DNA from: Rhodamnia argentea
Lineage: Eukaryota > Streptophyta > Magnoliopsida > Myrtales > Myrtaceae
NCBI RefSeq assembly: GCF_020921035.1
Contig: NC_063155.1
Span: forward strand, 24,297,294 to 24,361,293
Direction: 5' to 3'
Length of the DNA stretch: 64,000 nt
Shown here in pieces: positions 46,596 to 58,620 of the stretch (the stretch's first letter is position 1; every line of letters begins with the position of its first letter). Position numbers and translations under genes: made by a program. The notes beneath the pieces were generated by a model that did not search any database, was not told the origin of the DNA, and saw only the letters and a program-made list of their open reading frames with translations.

Positions 46596-47045
46596 TTGGG
46601 GGTGTATAAAGGAACCGAGAACTATTCAAACCAGATCGAATCAAAATCGATGCGGTTTTAGGTTCTAAGTGTGGAACCGCCCATTCGGATCGGACTAATA
46701 ATATATAATATTTAATATTTAATTTATATATATTTAAAAAAAATCTTAATATTTGATTTGAAACTTGTTCATCTCGTCTCAAACTCTCACTTTCACCTCG
46801 ATCTCTCCGTCTCCATATATCAACTCACGAACTCGACTCTCATTTATTCATGGCCGCGCCTTCAGCCGTTCATCGCCTCTTTCTCGATCACCTCCATCTG
46901 TTTGATGGTGTCGGGTCCATTGACCCATCGGAGAGCCGGACTGGACCGGCGGTCCGGTTCCTATACTGACCTATGAAACTAGCGGACGATTCCGAATTCT
47001 AAGGTGGAGATCGCCTACTCGGACCATACTCACCAATCACCCCTA
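46596..47045. mobile_element. Non-autonomous hAT-like element, 450 bp
   Basis: The left end is TTGGGGGTGTATAAAGGAAC. The right end, read on the minus strand from 47045, is TAGGGGTGATTGG. The flanks CCTCGTAC (46588-46595) and TCTCGTAC (47046-47053) agree over seven bases. Inside are GGAACCG, GGTTCTA and CGGTCCGG subterminal words, a short TA-rich centre, and a pyrimidine-rich leader-like stretch (about 46765-46905, CTCACTTTCACCTCGATCTC). No transposase is encoded. It belongs with the elements at 2680, 43657 and 53295. Confidence 0.6.
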
Positions 47046-48358
47046 TCTCGTACCACGTCGCGTTTACGACGTTGTGATTGATTTCGCCCGTCACATCGTG
47101 AACGAGATTGCTTGAAATATTTGCCGGCATGGTCTAACCGTAATCGATCGAGTCCAGCCCTAGACTTGTTTGCGTCATTTTTTTTTTTATTCTTCCCAAT
47201 TAATTTTTGCTGGTGCCTGATCCAAGTCCCACACGCACGTACGACATACGCACCCACGCTTCTCACTTAAACCTCGTGAATGAAGGGATCCCGTTCTCAC
47301 AACACAAACACGTGTTAGGGCTCACGCGTTTGAACCCGGCCACGAGTGCAAATTTCGCTTTGTTTTTTTGGTTTTTGTCGTTATCCAGGCAATTTGCAAT
47401 TTGTGAAGAGTCCCCGCTAAATCAAAATACAAGTAAAAGGGAAGAGGGTCCACGCAGATGGTCGCATTCTGGAGGCCAGCAAAATCGGTTTGTTCCAATC
47501 ATTGTTGCTTCAATCGAAAGAAGTGGAGACTATATATGTATCCCATAAACTTTTGAATTGACAAAAGAGGCTATAAACCTTTCAACAGGGCTTTTTCGAA
47601 TTCTTCGCGGTCCACATCGGTTCCTAACTTTTTCAAAACTAAATCGAGTCAGAATCGCATATCATTTACGACATTCATTGACAGGAAGGTTTTAGTTTGC
47701 TTTGAATTACTTCAGATTTATATTTCATGCGAATCCATTATACAGGCATTAGTTTCTTCGTGAAGCCGGTGTCATCCCTAAGCCGTATTAGTGATTTTGG
47801 ATTCATGAAATTACCCGATAAATAGAGAAAAAGAAAGAAAGGAGAATGATCCACCAAACCAAATTAAGGAAATTGGTTTTCGCTTCGCTATCCTATAAAC
47901 TTATTTGGTGGGGTTTGACTCCACGTTCAAATAGAACCGAAACGAATCGAATAGAACCCTACACTTGTCGAGTAGCAGGTCGAATGCCGGAAACCTCATC
48001 GGATTTTCTACTTTTCCTGCTGGGACAAACCAATACACAGCACCTGGTGATCTTTTTGGCACAACCTCATCATTGGGCAAAAAACCAGTTCATCTCCACT
48101 CAAGAGGACATGGACATCCCCGAAAAAGCCGCAGCTAAAATTGCAGCTGTTCCGTCGCGCAGAGTCACTTTAAAAGATTTCGCTGCGGTCTCTCCATCGC
48201 ATCGCCCGTTGCTGTCCGAAAATAATTCCGCTTGGTCGGTCTGCATGATTTGTGGGGACGAGGACGCTCCCAAATAATTGAAAGGGCCACAGGTTTTTTC
48301 GGCATTGGACCTTCCTTCACCGACTTCGCTCCAGCTGTTTACATGAATCTCCCCCAAC

Positions 48359-48406
<48 letters not shown>

Positions 48407-50266
48407 CCCACAAGCAGAACTTGGGTTATATGATCGGCAATCCGGGTCGGGTAGGCCCCGAGGCATGCCCATTTGGAATGATTGCGAAGCGAAGAAGATG
48501 GAGCTTTCTCCTTACCAAAAAAAAGAAGATGGAGCTTTCTCCCACTAGCTCACGTGCACGCGATTGAAAAAGGTGGTGGTTTAAGAATCTGCCTTCACAT
48601 TGCTCTGAGACTTCATATTGCAAAGAGACAAGCTCCCCATTGGCCCCTTGGAGTTGCTTATCAAGTGGAAAAACAGATGGTATGCAAAAGGGAGATGTTT
48701 GTATTAGAAACGCCGCCGGCGAAAATGAAATTTACTTGAAAACGCGACCTTGAAACCGATTTGCGGTTGGTGTCTGTGCGACACGATAAGGGTTTTTTTT
48801 TCTCTTTCGAGGGTTCGAAGACATCAAATTCCGTGCGCATGTTAATTTCGATGGTTTCAAAATGTCTTTCCCGGCATTCAAGAAGTCGCCGACCACTCGT
48901 GGAGATTGAAAACGCACATGCAAATTACTTCTAAGACTGAGCGTATTAGGAAGTGAAAGTTAGTTCACATAAGAGGGTTATTGATTTTAGGGTTATGCTT
49001 AAATGCATGCTCCGTTTTGTTTCGCGAAAAGTGAGTGATTTTGAAAATATTTTCTAAGAAATGATTGCTTATATTGCTTGCAAAAATGAAAGAACGGGGA
49101 ATATTTCATCATTTGCGCAAATATTTGTACATAAATTATTATCGGTAATGAAAATAATTTTCCATTGACTTATTATTTGAAACAATACATACGATCATCC
49201 GTAGGAAAACGTTTTCCACTTCATTCATTTTTGTGAAACAAATGGAGCCGTAATAAGCACCCATGAAAATATACATGCATGCATGCATACGTACATTACA
49301 TACACACATACCGTCTTTGTTTTTATTTTATTTTTGAGTTTGTGGGTTGTTAGGGTTGACTTTTGATGGTGTTTGCTGGCTTGAGGCATGACTTGGAGCC
49401 CATTCAAGAGTCAAAGCCCGATCTGGCCCAAACTCGACGGCCCATCAGCCTTTGTCAAAGCCCAAACAGTTGTCACTTCAACTTCAGCGTACCATCAGAT
49501 AGAGCCTTTTTTTCAAGGGAAAAACACTTTCCATTCCAAGAATAAAATCAGACTCGTACTAATATGCCCATATATGAAGTGACCAGGCAAAATTTGACTC
49601 GATTTTGACCATCTATTGAAATATTTAGTCACATTCTGTCGTCGTGACTTAGCAGATCAACTTTGTATTACCTTAAAAGCAAAACTGCCTCAAAAAATAA
49701 AAAAAATAAAAAAAATTCTAAACCATACCCATTATGACATGAATTCTCTCAACTTTTTTTTTTGTCACAAGAACTTCAAAATTTATATAAAAACGATAAA
49801 TTTATCTTAAGTTACAGTTTCATTCAAGATGGCCGTTAAGATTTTGAAAATCGACGACAACGGACGGTCGAATCCGACGTAATTTTAACAAAGTAAAAAT
49901 GACGAAACAAAACATCCGACATGAAAAGATATTGTTTTGGACTGTTGTGTGAACTATAAAAACGTTTTTCTCTCTCAATCGCTGAAGGTGGAATTGGGGT
50001 AATAAATTACGGTCCTTCGAGTTTGGTATTTGCGGATATTTTTTTTTTTTTTTTTTTGGTCGAAACGGATCTTGCCATTTACGAAGATCAAAAGTTAAAA
50101 AAACGCCACTCTACTTCAGCTCGCCGATCTTGGTATTTAGTATTTACGTCCACATAACCAGTCATCGCGCTCCACGTGTCCCCATAATCGTCTTTGCCCA
50201 ATCCCATTCATAACGGCTGATGGCGGTAAAAGAGCGCGAGACGAATTCTAGAGGTTTCGCTCGAGC
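47046..50266. other. Gene-poor spacer with (CT)n microsatellite
   Basis: A pure (CT)n run lies at about 48363-48403 and T-runs at 50040-50058. A + strand open frame of 143 codons starting at 47846 has no recognised domain and I do not call it a gene. No RNA gene or complete mobile element was found. Confidence 0.4.
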
Positions 50267-50274
50267 TATTTAAA
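50267..50274 (+). promoter_or_regulatory. Probable TATA box of RAMP4
   Basis: TATTTAAA stands about 150 bp upstream of the RAMP4 ATG (50420), giving a predicted leader of about 120 nt. Confidence 0.5.
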
Positions 50275-50419
50275 GCTGCGGAAACAAAGAGGCTACCGAG
50301 TGTGATTCCTCAACAAAATAGGCAGGGAGATCGATCTCGCCGGGAAGATCTTCACCTTCAGTTCGTCTAGCAGCTCTCGAGCTTCTGTCAGATTCCCGCA
50401 ATCGGATCTCTCGGCAATC

Positions 50420-51788
50420 ATGGTAAATTAACATCTCTCTCTTTCTCTGTTTTTGTTTTGTTCTTCTCTTTTCGGTGGTTTCTCTGAGGTTTTGATCTGC
50501 TAATTTGTGCGATTTCTAAGGGTTTCTTTCGGGGCCGCAATCTGGAAATCAGCTGCTTTGCTGATGCTCTGTGATTTTGTTTTTGCGATTGTCATACCGA
50601 AGGTTTTGGTCCTGTTGCTTCAGGGTACGGTCGATCGATGCCTTCTTAGTTTTAATGTCTTCTGAGTTTGTTAGACAGGTTTGAGGCTTTTGCGGCTAAA
50701 TGCCGGCTGTATCAGCTCCGATAGGTAGTGAATCGACGGTTGCATGTAGGGCGATGAGGAAATCGATTGCATTCTGGGTTTGATTTGTTAAATTCAACGA
50801 GCAAGAGGCGGTGACCTTAACGGATAAATGATGTGTATCTGGGTAATGCGGGTTCTTTTAGTGGTTAGAAAGTATGGTCGATGGTGCTGATAGATCCATG
50901 AAAAGGGATGCGTGTTCATAAGGTCGCCATTCTTTTGCGGCAGTGAATTTGAATTGCGAGGATTGATATGCTTGTGCAGACAACATCCAGGCGTTTCGCG
51001 GATAGGAAGGTGGATAGGTTTGAGAAGAACATCACAAAGAGAGGAGCTGTTCCTGAGACAACCGCCAAGAAGGGAAAGGACTACCCTGTTGGACCTATCT
51101 TGCTTGGGTTCTTCATTTTTGTGGTCATTGGCTCATGTAAGTTCCCGTTCGATGTTCTGTTTATGAAAGCATTTGATCCTTATTTACTTTGTAAATCTGA
51201 CCAGAAATTGAGTTAAGAGGAATGTGTGCATAGGCATGATCATCTGCATGTTTTTTCTTCTGTTCATTATTGAGAGAGTTGGGGGGGGATGGTGTTTGGT
51301 CTCATACTTTAATGCAATGTACATCTAGGTTAGAGGTGTTCGTTCTCATCATGTACGTCAAGTTTTAGGTTTTCTGTTCTCAAAGTTCGACTCTTGGCAA
51401 GCGATGTGGTTTTAGGCATAATAATGACTTTCTATATTGGCATGAACGCTCTCGATTGTCGTTTAGGTGCCAACACCTCTTCTGTCTGGCCAACTAGTTT
51501 TCACGGGCCGAGCTGGTGATGTTTGTAGAAAATGGAATGAACCGCTCTTCTTCCCTTGCACACTATTAGAGACTGTTTGGCAAATTATATGTGTTAGTTA
51601 TTGCTCGCCCTGTCTAAACAAAGTCGAACCTTTTGCATGCACTGGTTGCAGTTTATGATTAATTGCAGGCCTTGATTATACATGGTTGTCTAGTTTCTTT
51701 CTTTAAATGGTGCTTGTGTTGATTCTTTTGTTGTGGAACAGCTCTATTTCAAATTATCCGGACAGCAACGACTGGGGGCATGGCATAA
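50420..51788 (+). CDS. RAMP4: RAMP4/SERP1-like ER stress-associated membrane protein, 3 exons, 68 aa
   Basis: Small tail-anchored protein of the endoplasmic reticulum that associates with the Sec61 translocon and is linked to stabilising new membrane proteins under stress. Exon 1 contributes only the ATG (50420-50422, then GTAAAT). Exon 2 is 50980-51136, with TTSRRFADRKVDRFEKNITK, RGAVPETTAKKGKDYPVGP, and the hydrophobic ILLGFFIFVVIGS. Exon 3 is 51742-51788, LFQIIRTATTGGMA-stop. The junctions close in frame to 68 aa, the usual plant length. The C-terminal helix (about residues 39-62) is the membrane anchor. The single-codon first exon is easily missed: a frame starting at an ATG just inside the intron (50968) is open and gives a wrong N-terminus. 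Confidence 0.95.
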
Positions 51789-53286
51789 GAGCAACCTTTA
51801 AGGAAGGCCGATGGATGACTTTGTGTCGTGTCGTGTGATTTGTGTTCTCTCTTAGTTTGTAGGGAAGTGATTTTGCATGTACTTGACCAGTTGCTTTCGG
51901 AAACCCGTAAGTTGATTAATATACATCCAATTGTTTCGATGGTTCTCTCTGTCTCAGCTCTCATTGTGCTAGATCTTCGATAAGTAGGAGTTCTAGGTGA
52001 AGTTTTGTAATGACATGAAGGTGCATCAATGGCAATCAGCCATAGCCCTCTCGGAACGAAGGTTCTCGTGGAAGGTCTCGACTTGCTACTCGGAATGCCG
52101 GAAGTTGAAGATTGAAATGATTGAAGATTGAAATGATCTTTGACATAATAATAGGGAAAGCCTGAATTATTTTCTACAAGTGGAGACGAACGATTGCTGT
52201 GCAGTAATGCATACGCATTGAAACTTTTCACTCAGAGTTAGATCGAATGTATTTAGGAGTAATTTGGATAGTTGCGGAGAGTTCTTTTTGTCTTTTTGGT
52301 TTAAACATAATTGTGGAGAATAGGTCCGGAAGTTTGTCGCAGATGTATTCTCTCCTCCTCTTAGAAGATATGTTCTTGGGAAGATTTGCATAAATGTTTT
52401 CTTAACTGCAAAATTGCCTGGATTGCCCGAAAACATTTAATATAAACTTCCAGATCTAATCTCCACACTTCTGTTTCGGCCAAACAGACAAAAAGAACTC
52501 TTCATAGCTATCCAAATTACTCCTAAATGCATCCAATCTACTCTGAGTTGAAAGTCTCTACGCGTGTTCATAATTGCACATCTATCTTCAGTCTTCACTT
52601 ATGCTTCACAATAATTCAGGTTGTGATTCTCTCCTCCTTTTAGAAGATGTGTTCTTGGGAGGAACTTTGCATTAATGGTCTGTTAACCGTCAAATTGCCT
52701 GGATTGTTGTTTAAAAGGAGGAGAGAATACATTCACGATAAACTTCCGAAAGACAAACTCTCCGTAGCTATCCAAATTACTCCTAAATACATCCAGTCTA
52801 CTCTGAGTGAAAAGTTTCTACGCGTGTGCATTATTGCATATCAATCTTTGGTCTTCACTCATGCTTCACCAGAATTCAGGTTGTGATTCTCTCCTCCTTT
52901 TAGAAGATATGTTCTTTGGAAGAACTTTGCATCAATGTTTCCGTAACTGTCAAATTGCCCAGATTGATGTGAGTGGAAAGCGAATTCCATCAGGAAGCTT
53001 GACTAGCTGTCTTTGGGCATAAATTGCAGTCATGTCTAAGGTTTGATATTCTTTAGAAGCTTGAAAAGCATCATCAACTCAAACATCGATGGGAACCTAA
53101 TTTCTAGAAGTTGCACTGTCACGACATGAGAATAGATTTTGATGAGAATATAGATGATCATCATAATTTTGAGGATGAGGTGCACTAGCAAGTGCTTTAG
53201 AACCAAGCAGGAGGTTGCAAACTAGGACAAAGTTTGGTTCGACGAGGAGCAGCGGCAATTGTGCTGAAATTATGTGCTTGTGCAAG
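51789..53286. repeat. RAMP4 3' region followed by local direct and inverted repeats
   Basis: A unit containing AGCTATCCAAATTACTCCTA, CTACTCTGAG, TCTACGCGTGT and TTCTCTCCTCCTTTTAGAAG occurs twice in direct orientation (about 52487-52708 and 52752-52968). It occurs a third time inverted (about 52150-52300), and a direct partial copy lies at 52345-52430. A 16 bp unit TTGAAGATTGAAATGA is tandemly doubled at about 52105-52136. The frames open in these copies are repeat by-products. No gene is recognised. Confidence 0.65.
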
Positions 53287-53294
53287 TGAGAAAG

Positions 53295-54593
53295 TAGGGG
53301 TGTGCATGGTCCGGGTCGGTCCGGTCCCCAAATTTTCAAGACCACGGACCGGACCGGGACCGGTGGTCCGGTCCGGTCCGGTCCGGTCCTGGTCCCGGCC
53401 CAGTGGGATCGCTAATATTAGCTACTTATAAAAATCTAACTTTTTGAATACAATATGCTTCAATTGCATGTTAATTTATAATCTATACCCCCGGTTGAAT
53501 AAAAAAAAACAAGTTGGAATATCATCATCTTGCTATGGAAAATAACATCACGTTAATGCTCTAGAAGTAAGGCTTCTAAATAGAAAAATATGAAGGATCT
53601 TGAAAACAATGTAACTGCGTTACTACATATAGTTTTGGCACAATAAAAGAAGATGAAAAAATTGAAGTAAATATAGGTAGTAAAACATAGTTAGCCTAAT
53701 ACAGGAAATGCAAAAAGAAAGCCATTTTTCACAAATCATTACGAACATGGAAAACAAAAACCTCAATCAATCACAAACAGATAAAAAGTATAGAAGAGAG
53801 AAACACTAGGTGGCACGAAGTTCACCGGATTGACATAATGGAAATCGAAAAAGAATATCAAGATTATGGCATGATTCCTCCAACTAACTGATACATAGTT
53901 GCACGGTTGCTTTTTCTGAGAATTCGATTTGTGTCATCGGGGGTGGAGTCGATTTTAGTGCTTGAAAAAGGGAATTCACTAGGTTAGAGTTTTACCGATG
54001 TACTGATACATAGTTGCACGGTTCGTGAAGATTATGTAGCCCTTGTAAATCGAGAACCTGCTTTTCGAGGAAAAAAGAAAAACGAAAAAGTTCTGCGATT
54101 CAATGATTACGGGGTTTTACCCGAGATCGAAGCAAAAAAGTGAGGATGAAGGCAAGGAGAGGATACGACGAGAGGAGCGACAAGTCGACGGTAGGCGGGA
54201 CTGCAAGAAGAGCAAGCGGAAAGGCGAAGGCGAGACATGAGAGAAGAAGCGAAGGCGAGACGTGAGCGGAGAGGCAACAAGGAGACGCAAGCAGAGAGGA
54301 CTTAAGAAAATTAGGTTAACTAGTTTATGTTAACTTGTTCTTTTTTTCTTTTTTATTATTGGATTATTTTGTTTGAAGTCAAACATTTCTAATTATTTTT
54401 ATAATTTTATGAATATCTATATATATTTTGAACGGTCCGGTCCGGGCGGTCCAGCACGGTCCCATCCAGCATGGACCCGGGGACCGAATCGCCCGGTCAT
54501 CGGTTCCATTTATTGGGACCGGGGACCGGACCGCCCCCCTCAAGGACCGGACCAACCCGGCCGGCCCGGTCCGGTCCAATTTGCACACCCCTA
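53295..54593. mobile_element. Non-autonomous hAT-like element, 1299 bp
   Basis: A perfect 12 bp terminal inverted repeat is present: TAGGGGTGTGCA from 53295, and TAGGGGTGTGCA read on the minus strand from 54593. The flanks TGAGAAAG (53287-53294) and TGAGAAAC (54594-54601) are a duplication identical over seven bases. Both ends have dense subterminal arrays of GGTCCGG/CCGGTCC (53306-53405 and 54430-54580) in opposite orientation. These are probably transposase-binding repeats. The interior shows no transposase. A purine-rich block at about 54130-54300, pyrimidine-rich on the minus strand, resembles a leader and contains a tandem GCGAAGGCGAGAC unit. The hAT call is inferred from ends and duplication. 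Confidence 0.75.
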
Positions 54594-55061
54594 TGAGAAA
54601 CTCAATAGGAGTGCTGCTTTGCCAGCCACCTCAATCCTTTCCTAAATAGAATATGAACATGCCCTTCTTCTCCATTACCATTTGCATTTTGTTCGTCCTG
54701 GTGTCTTTGATGTTGCTGACTCAATGCCCCTTCATTCACATTGGAGGTGAAGTTGGGATGAATAAACAGAACGTTTTTTTTAGCCTCTGTACTCGTTTTT
54801 CCACGGAGAACACGACACTCGCGACTCTTGAAACTTTTCCTGCAACTAGAAAGCATAATTCAGCGGAATCTGGAAAGTTGTCCGAGTCAGTTCTGAATTA
54901 GGATGTCTTTCAGTTGAGTGTAGAACCTGCTTTGGTTACAACCCATTACGCTCCCGTGAGCGAACAACTTCGTACCTACCAACGTGTCATGCCAAACTCG
55001 TGTTTCTCGTTCCCTATAATTAACTCAGATCACTACTCCCTACCCAGTGGGCACATCCGCA

Positions 55062-57449
55062 ATGGGCACTAACATCGAGAGCGGGGCGCATGGCGAAGAG
55101 CATGTCTTCAGGAGCCGGTACCCTGCAGTCCCTATCCCGAACTCCACCCTTCCGGATTTCGTTCTCCACGGCGCCGAGCTATATGCCGACAAGGTGGCGT
55201 TTGTGGACTCCATGTCGGGGCGATCCTACACTTACGCCGAGGTGGTTAGGGACACCAGGAGGTTCGCCAGAGCGTTAAGGTCGCTCGGCCTGAGGAAGGG
55301 GAGGGTGGTGATCGTGGTGCTGCCCAATGTTGCCGAGTACGGAATCGTCACTCTCGGAATAATGACTGCTGGTGGTGTGTTCTCGGGCGCCAACCCGACG
55401 ATGCACGCTTCGGAAATTAAGAAGCAGGTGGAGGCTGCCGACGCCAAGCTGATCGTGACGGATGGACCGAATTACGAAAAGGTAAACCTTTCTCGCCGAA
55501 TGCTAAAGTATACCGAAGGACAATGACGTACTCTAGACACATTGATCAAGCAAACATTTGTACAGTGTGTTGCGCCATTGCGCCATTGCGCCATCTTGCA
55601 TCTTTCCCCAGTTTTGCAGCCATTGCGCCACTGTTCTTGCCCGCTTGAAATGAACTTGTTTCTGTACACTTCCCTTCATGGGTAGAGAACATGTAGTTCG
55701 TCTAGACTCCATTCACTCTGACCCAACAGGTAAAAAGCTTTGGCCTTCCCGTCATCATGCTGGGCGGAGAGCAAATAGATACGGCCACGAACTGGGACGA
55801 TTTGCTCAAAGCAGGAGACCGGGCAAGCATCAGTACAGTAGAAGAGGATGTCGACCCAAACGATCTGTGCGCCCTCCCTTTCTCTTCGGGCACCACGGGG
55901 GTCTCCAAAGGCGTGATGCTGACTCACCGGAACTTGGTGGCTAACTTGTGCTCCACGCTCTTCAGCGTTCCGCCCGAAATGGTCGGTCACGTCACGATAC
56001 TCGGCCTGATCCCGTTCTTTCACATATACGGCATCACCGGAATCTGCTGTGCCAGCCTCAGGAATAAGGGGAAGGTCGTGGTCATTAATCGGTTCGATCT
56101 CCGGGGCTTCCTCAATGCTCTCATCGCACACGAAGTCAATTTCGCGCCGATCGTACCTCCGATTATATTGTCTCTGGTAAAGGACCCGATAGTGGACGAG
56201 TTCGATCTCAGCAAGCTCAAGCTCAGCGCCATAATGACTGCAGCGGCCCCACTAGCACCGGAAATTCTCTCTGCCTTCGAGAACAAGTTCCCCGGAGTCC
56301 AGGTTCAAGAGGTGAGTAGCGATCACCGGCTATATAAGCTGGAGACTTGATCAGTTTGTGTGGCTATTCTCCACAAGATGAAATAGATATAAGGTCCGCA
56401 ATCGGCTTTCCTTCTCGTTCATACTGCAGAAAAGTTCAACTCTTTTCTTTCTTTTCTCGCCTCCAGGCATATGGGCTAACCGAGCACAGCTGCATAACGC
56501 TTACCCACGGCGCCCCGGGAGAAGATCACAGCATCGCGAAGAAAAATTCGGTGGGGTTTGTCCTCCCGAATTTGGAAATCAAGTTCATCGATCCGGAGAA
56601 CGGCCAGTCCTTGCCTAAGAACACGCCTGGGGAGTTATGCGTCCGGAGCCAATGCGTGATGCGAGGTATGATCCGATTAACTTCTTAGAAACACACCAAC
56701 CGCATTAGCTCAACATTCATGCCGGGCATCTGAGCAATTGTGGTTCTCAGGTTACTACAAGAACGAGGAAGAGACGTCAAGGACCATAGACAAGGACGGG
56801 TGGCTCCACACTGGCGACGTAGGGTACATTGACGGCGACGGAGATGTTTTCATCGTCGATCGCATCAAGGAACTGATCAAGTACAAGGGTTTCCAAGTAA
56901 GACCCCGGTTCAACCTGGCCGAGGCCATATACAGATCGCCATAAAGTTACAGTTCGAGCTGTCCTATGCCAGTAGGAAAGATCACAACTTCCATTCATAT
57001 TCTTCGATTAGGAAAAGGCGTTAACGATGCCGTGTTTGCAGGTCGCTCCGGCCGAGCTGGAGGCGATTCTCCTTACTCATTCCTCCGTCGACGACGCGGC
57101 AGTAGTTCCGTAAGTACAAGCTGTCAGCATCGGTTCTAATTCAATGTCTTTAGCCGTGGAAAAGGCCTGAACCATTTCCATGTCCAGGCTTCCCGACGAA
57201 GAGGCGGGAGAAATCCCGGCGGCATGCGTCGTGCTGAACCCCGGCGCCAAGGAGAGCGAGGACGACATAATCGACTACGTCGCTGCCAACGTAGCAGGCT
57301 ACAAGAGGGTGAGGGCGGTGCAGTTCGTGGACGGCATCCCGAAATCTCCCTCGGGGAAGATCCTGAGGAGGGTCCTGAGGGACAAGATGATGCAGCACAT
57401 GAAGATGAAGACGAAGATCAAGACAAGGGCAGCACCAATCGCGATCTGA
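55062..57449 (+). CDS. ACOS5: Acyl-CoA synthetase 5 / 4CL-like 1 (sporopollenin pathway), 6 exons, 558 aa
   Basis: ATP-dependent fatty acyl-CoA synthetase of the 4-coumarate:CoA-ligase-like clade. Arabidopsis ACOS5 makes hydroxy fatty acyl-CoAs in the tapetum for pollen-wall sporopollenin. Exons: 55062-55481, 55730-56311, 56467-56665, 56751-56896, 57042-57109, 57188-57449, all in frame. The ATG at 55062 ([20 protein letters not shown]) is chosen because the frame before it has no ATG. The AMP-binding P-loop is [11 protein letters not shown] (residues 192-202), followed by [17 protein letters not shown] and [19 protein letters not shown]. Box II is GELCVR (389-394), then [20 protein letters not shown]. 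The C-terminal catalytic lysine is in [11 protein letters not shown] (K529). [15 protein letters not shown] and [20 protein letters not shown] fit ACOS5 better than true 4CL. The tail is a Lys-rich extension without a peroxisomal SKL-type signal. Confidence 0.93.
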
Positions 57450-58620
57450 AAACGACTCCTTGCCCTTCCATCGCCAAAGCCCCTGTCGTTTACCCTGTCA
57501 TCCAAGAATCTCCGCCTTTTACTCTCTCTTTTCCCCCCCAAATTAAGGCAATATCAAAAGCAAATTCGTATGCTCCCTGTGGTCAAACTTTTTGAGGAGC
57601 CGTTCGGCCGAATCATGCATCTTTAGCAAGAGGAGCTTGCTTATTAAGTATCAAGTACAAACAAAAGGAGTAAAGCTAATCGCCCCTAGCGCGCCCACGT
57701 GGACCTGAACGATTCGACACGACCGTCGACACGCGCGATCATTAATTAAAGGTGGTGGCCCCGTCTTATCTTATGTTAATCTAAGCTTAGTGCCAACCTC
57801 ACTCCCCGTAGGACTTGCCATTTTAATATTAAGCATGTTGAGGTCGATTTCCCCCAACAACAACAACAACAACAAAAAAAATGAAAAAAATATTTAAACT
57901 GACATTCTTTAATAAAGCGAGTGAGCCCACCACCTTTCACCTTAAAGCAGTGTGATTAGTGAATTGTTTGCCTCTCGTGGTGGACATGATTTCACAAAAG
58001 AGGATGGGAACGTGGACTCCCAACCATTTATGCCTTGGAAAGAACTTTTCTTATTTTATTTTGTGCCGAAGAAATGCAAGTTGAAAAGAGATAAAATCAA
58101 AAGGCATTGCTTGAATGCTACCGCAAAGCATGAAATATGTGCAAAACTAGGTCATTGACCTTTTAAAAAAGAAAGATTAGACGCTTCATCTCTTGGTCAA
58201 ATGAAGGTTAGTTGTATTTTCGCACGAGCTACTCGATTAGCTACGGTACCCGATGCATTTCCTCAAAGATATTAAGATTTTTTTTTATAAGAGACTTTTT
58301 AAAAGTTAAGTTCTCTATTGTTGAAAATAAGATCGTTCAAAGTTCTCAATTAACCCCGACGGTCAGAAATCTCAAACATCGTTCCCGCATGTGGTCTTTA
58401 AAAAAAAAAAAAGGAAAAAGGAAAAAGGAAAGGAAAAGAACAGCGCTTGGGACCCGAGTCGACTCAGTCCGAGTCGTCGCGGGAAAAAGAATAAAAGAGA
58501 AAAGAGCGACTCCCATTAGTGGAAAAGAAAAAGAAAGAAACAAAGCGTCCAAAAACTGCAAGGCTGTCTCCAGTGGAGCTGCGAGAGAGAGAGAGAGAGA
58601 GAGAGAGAGCACAGTGCGTG
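57450..58620. other. Spacer between ACOS5 and the SPL gene
   Basis: It contains the 3' region of ACOS5 and the promoter side of the SPL gene. There is an (AAC)n patch at 57857-57875 and a (GA)n run at 58583-58609 just before the probable SPL leader. No other gene is recognised. Confidence 0.45.

Noticed and set aside
47320-47345. tRNA-like T-arm wording (GGGTTCAAACGCG on the minus strand)
   Set aside because: The flanking arms do not pair and no acceptor stem or anticodon arm is present.
47846-48277. 143-codon + strand open frame in a gene-poor spacer
   Set aside because: No known motif, no convincing exons nearby, and it is bordered by simple-sequence DNA. A search could revive it, but I cannot support it.
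52647-52886. Open frames in the repeats downstream of RAMP4
   Set aside because: The same peptide wording appears in direct and inverted copies of a noncoding repeat, so it is not evidence of a gene.
53287-54601. Mutator-type element as an alternative to hAT for the 1.3 kb insertion
   Set aside because: A 9 bp duplication can be read with one mismatch, but the ends start TAGGG and three sister elements support 7-8 bp. The hAT reading is more economical.
55047-55061. Upstream GTG extension of ACOS5
   Set aside because: The codon is GTG, not ATG. The first ATG in frame is 55062 and fits the expected N-terminus.
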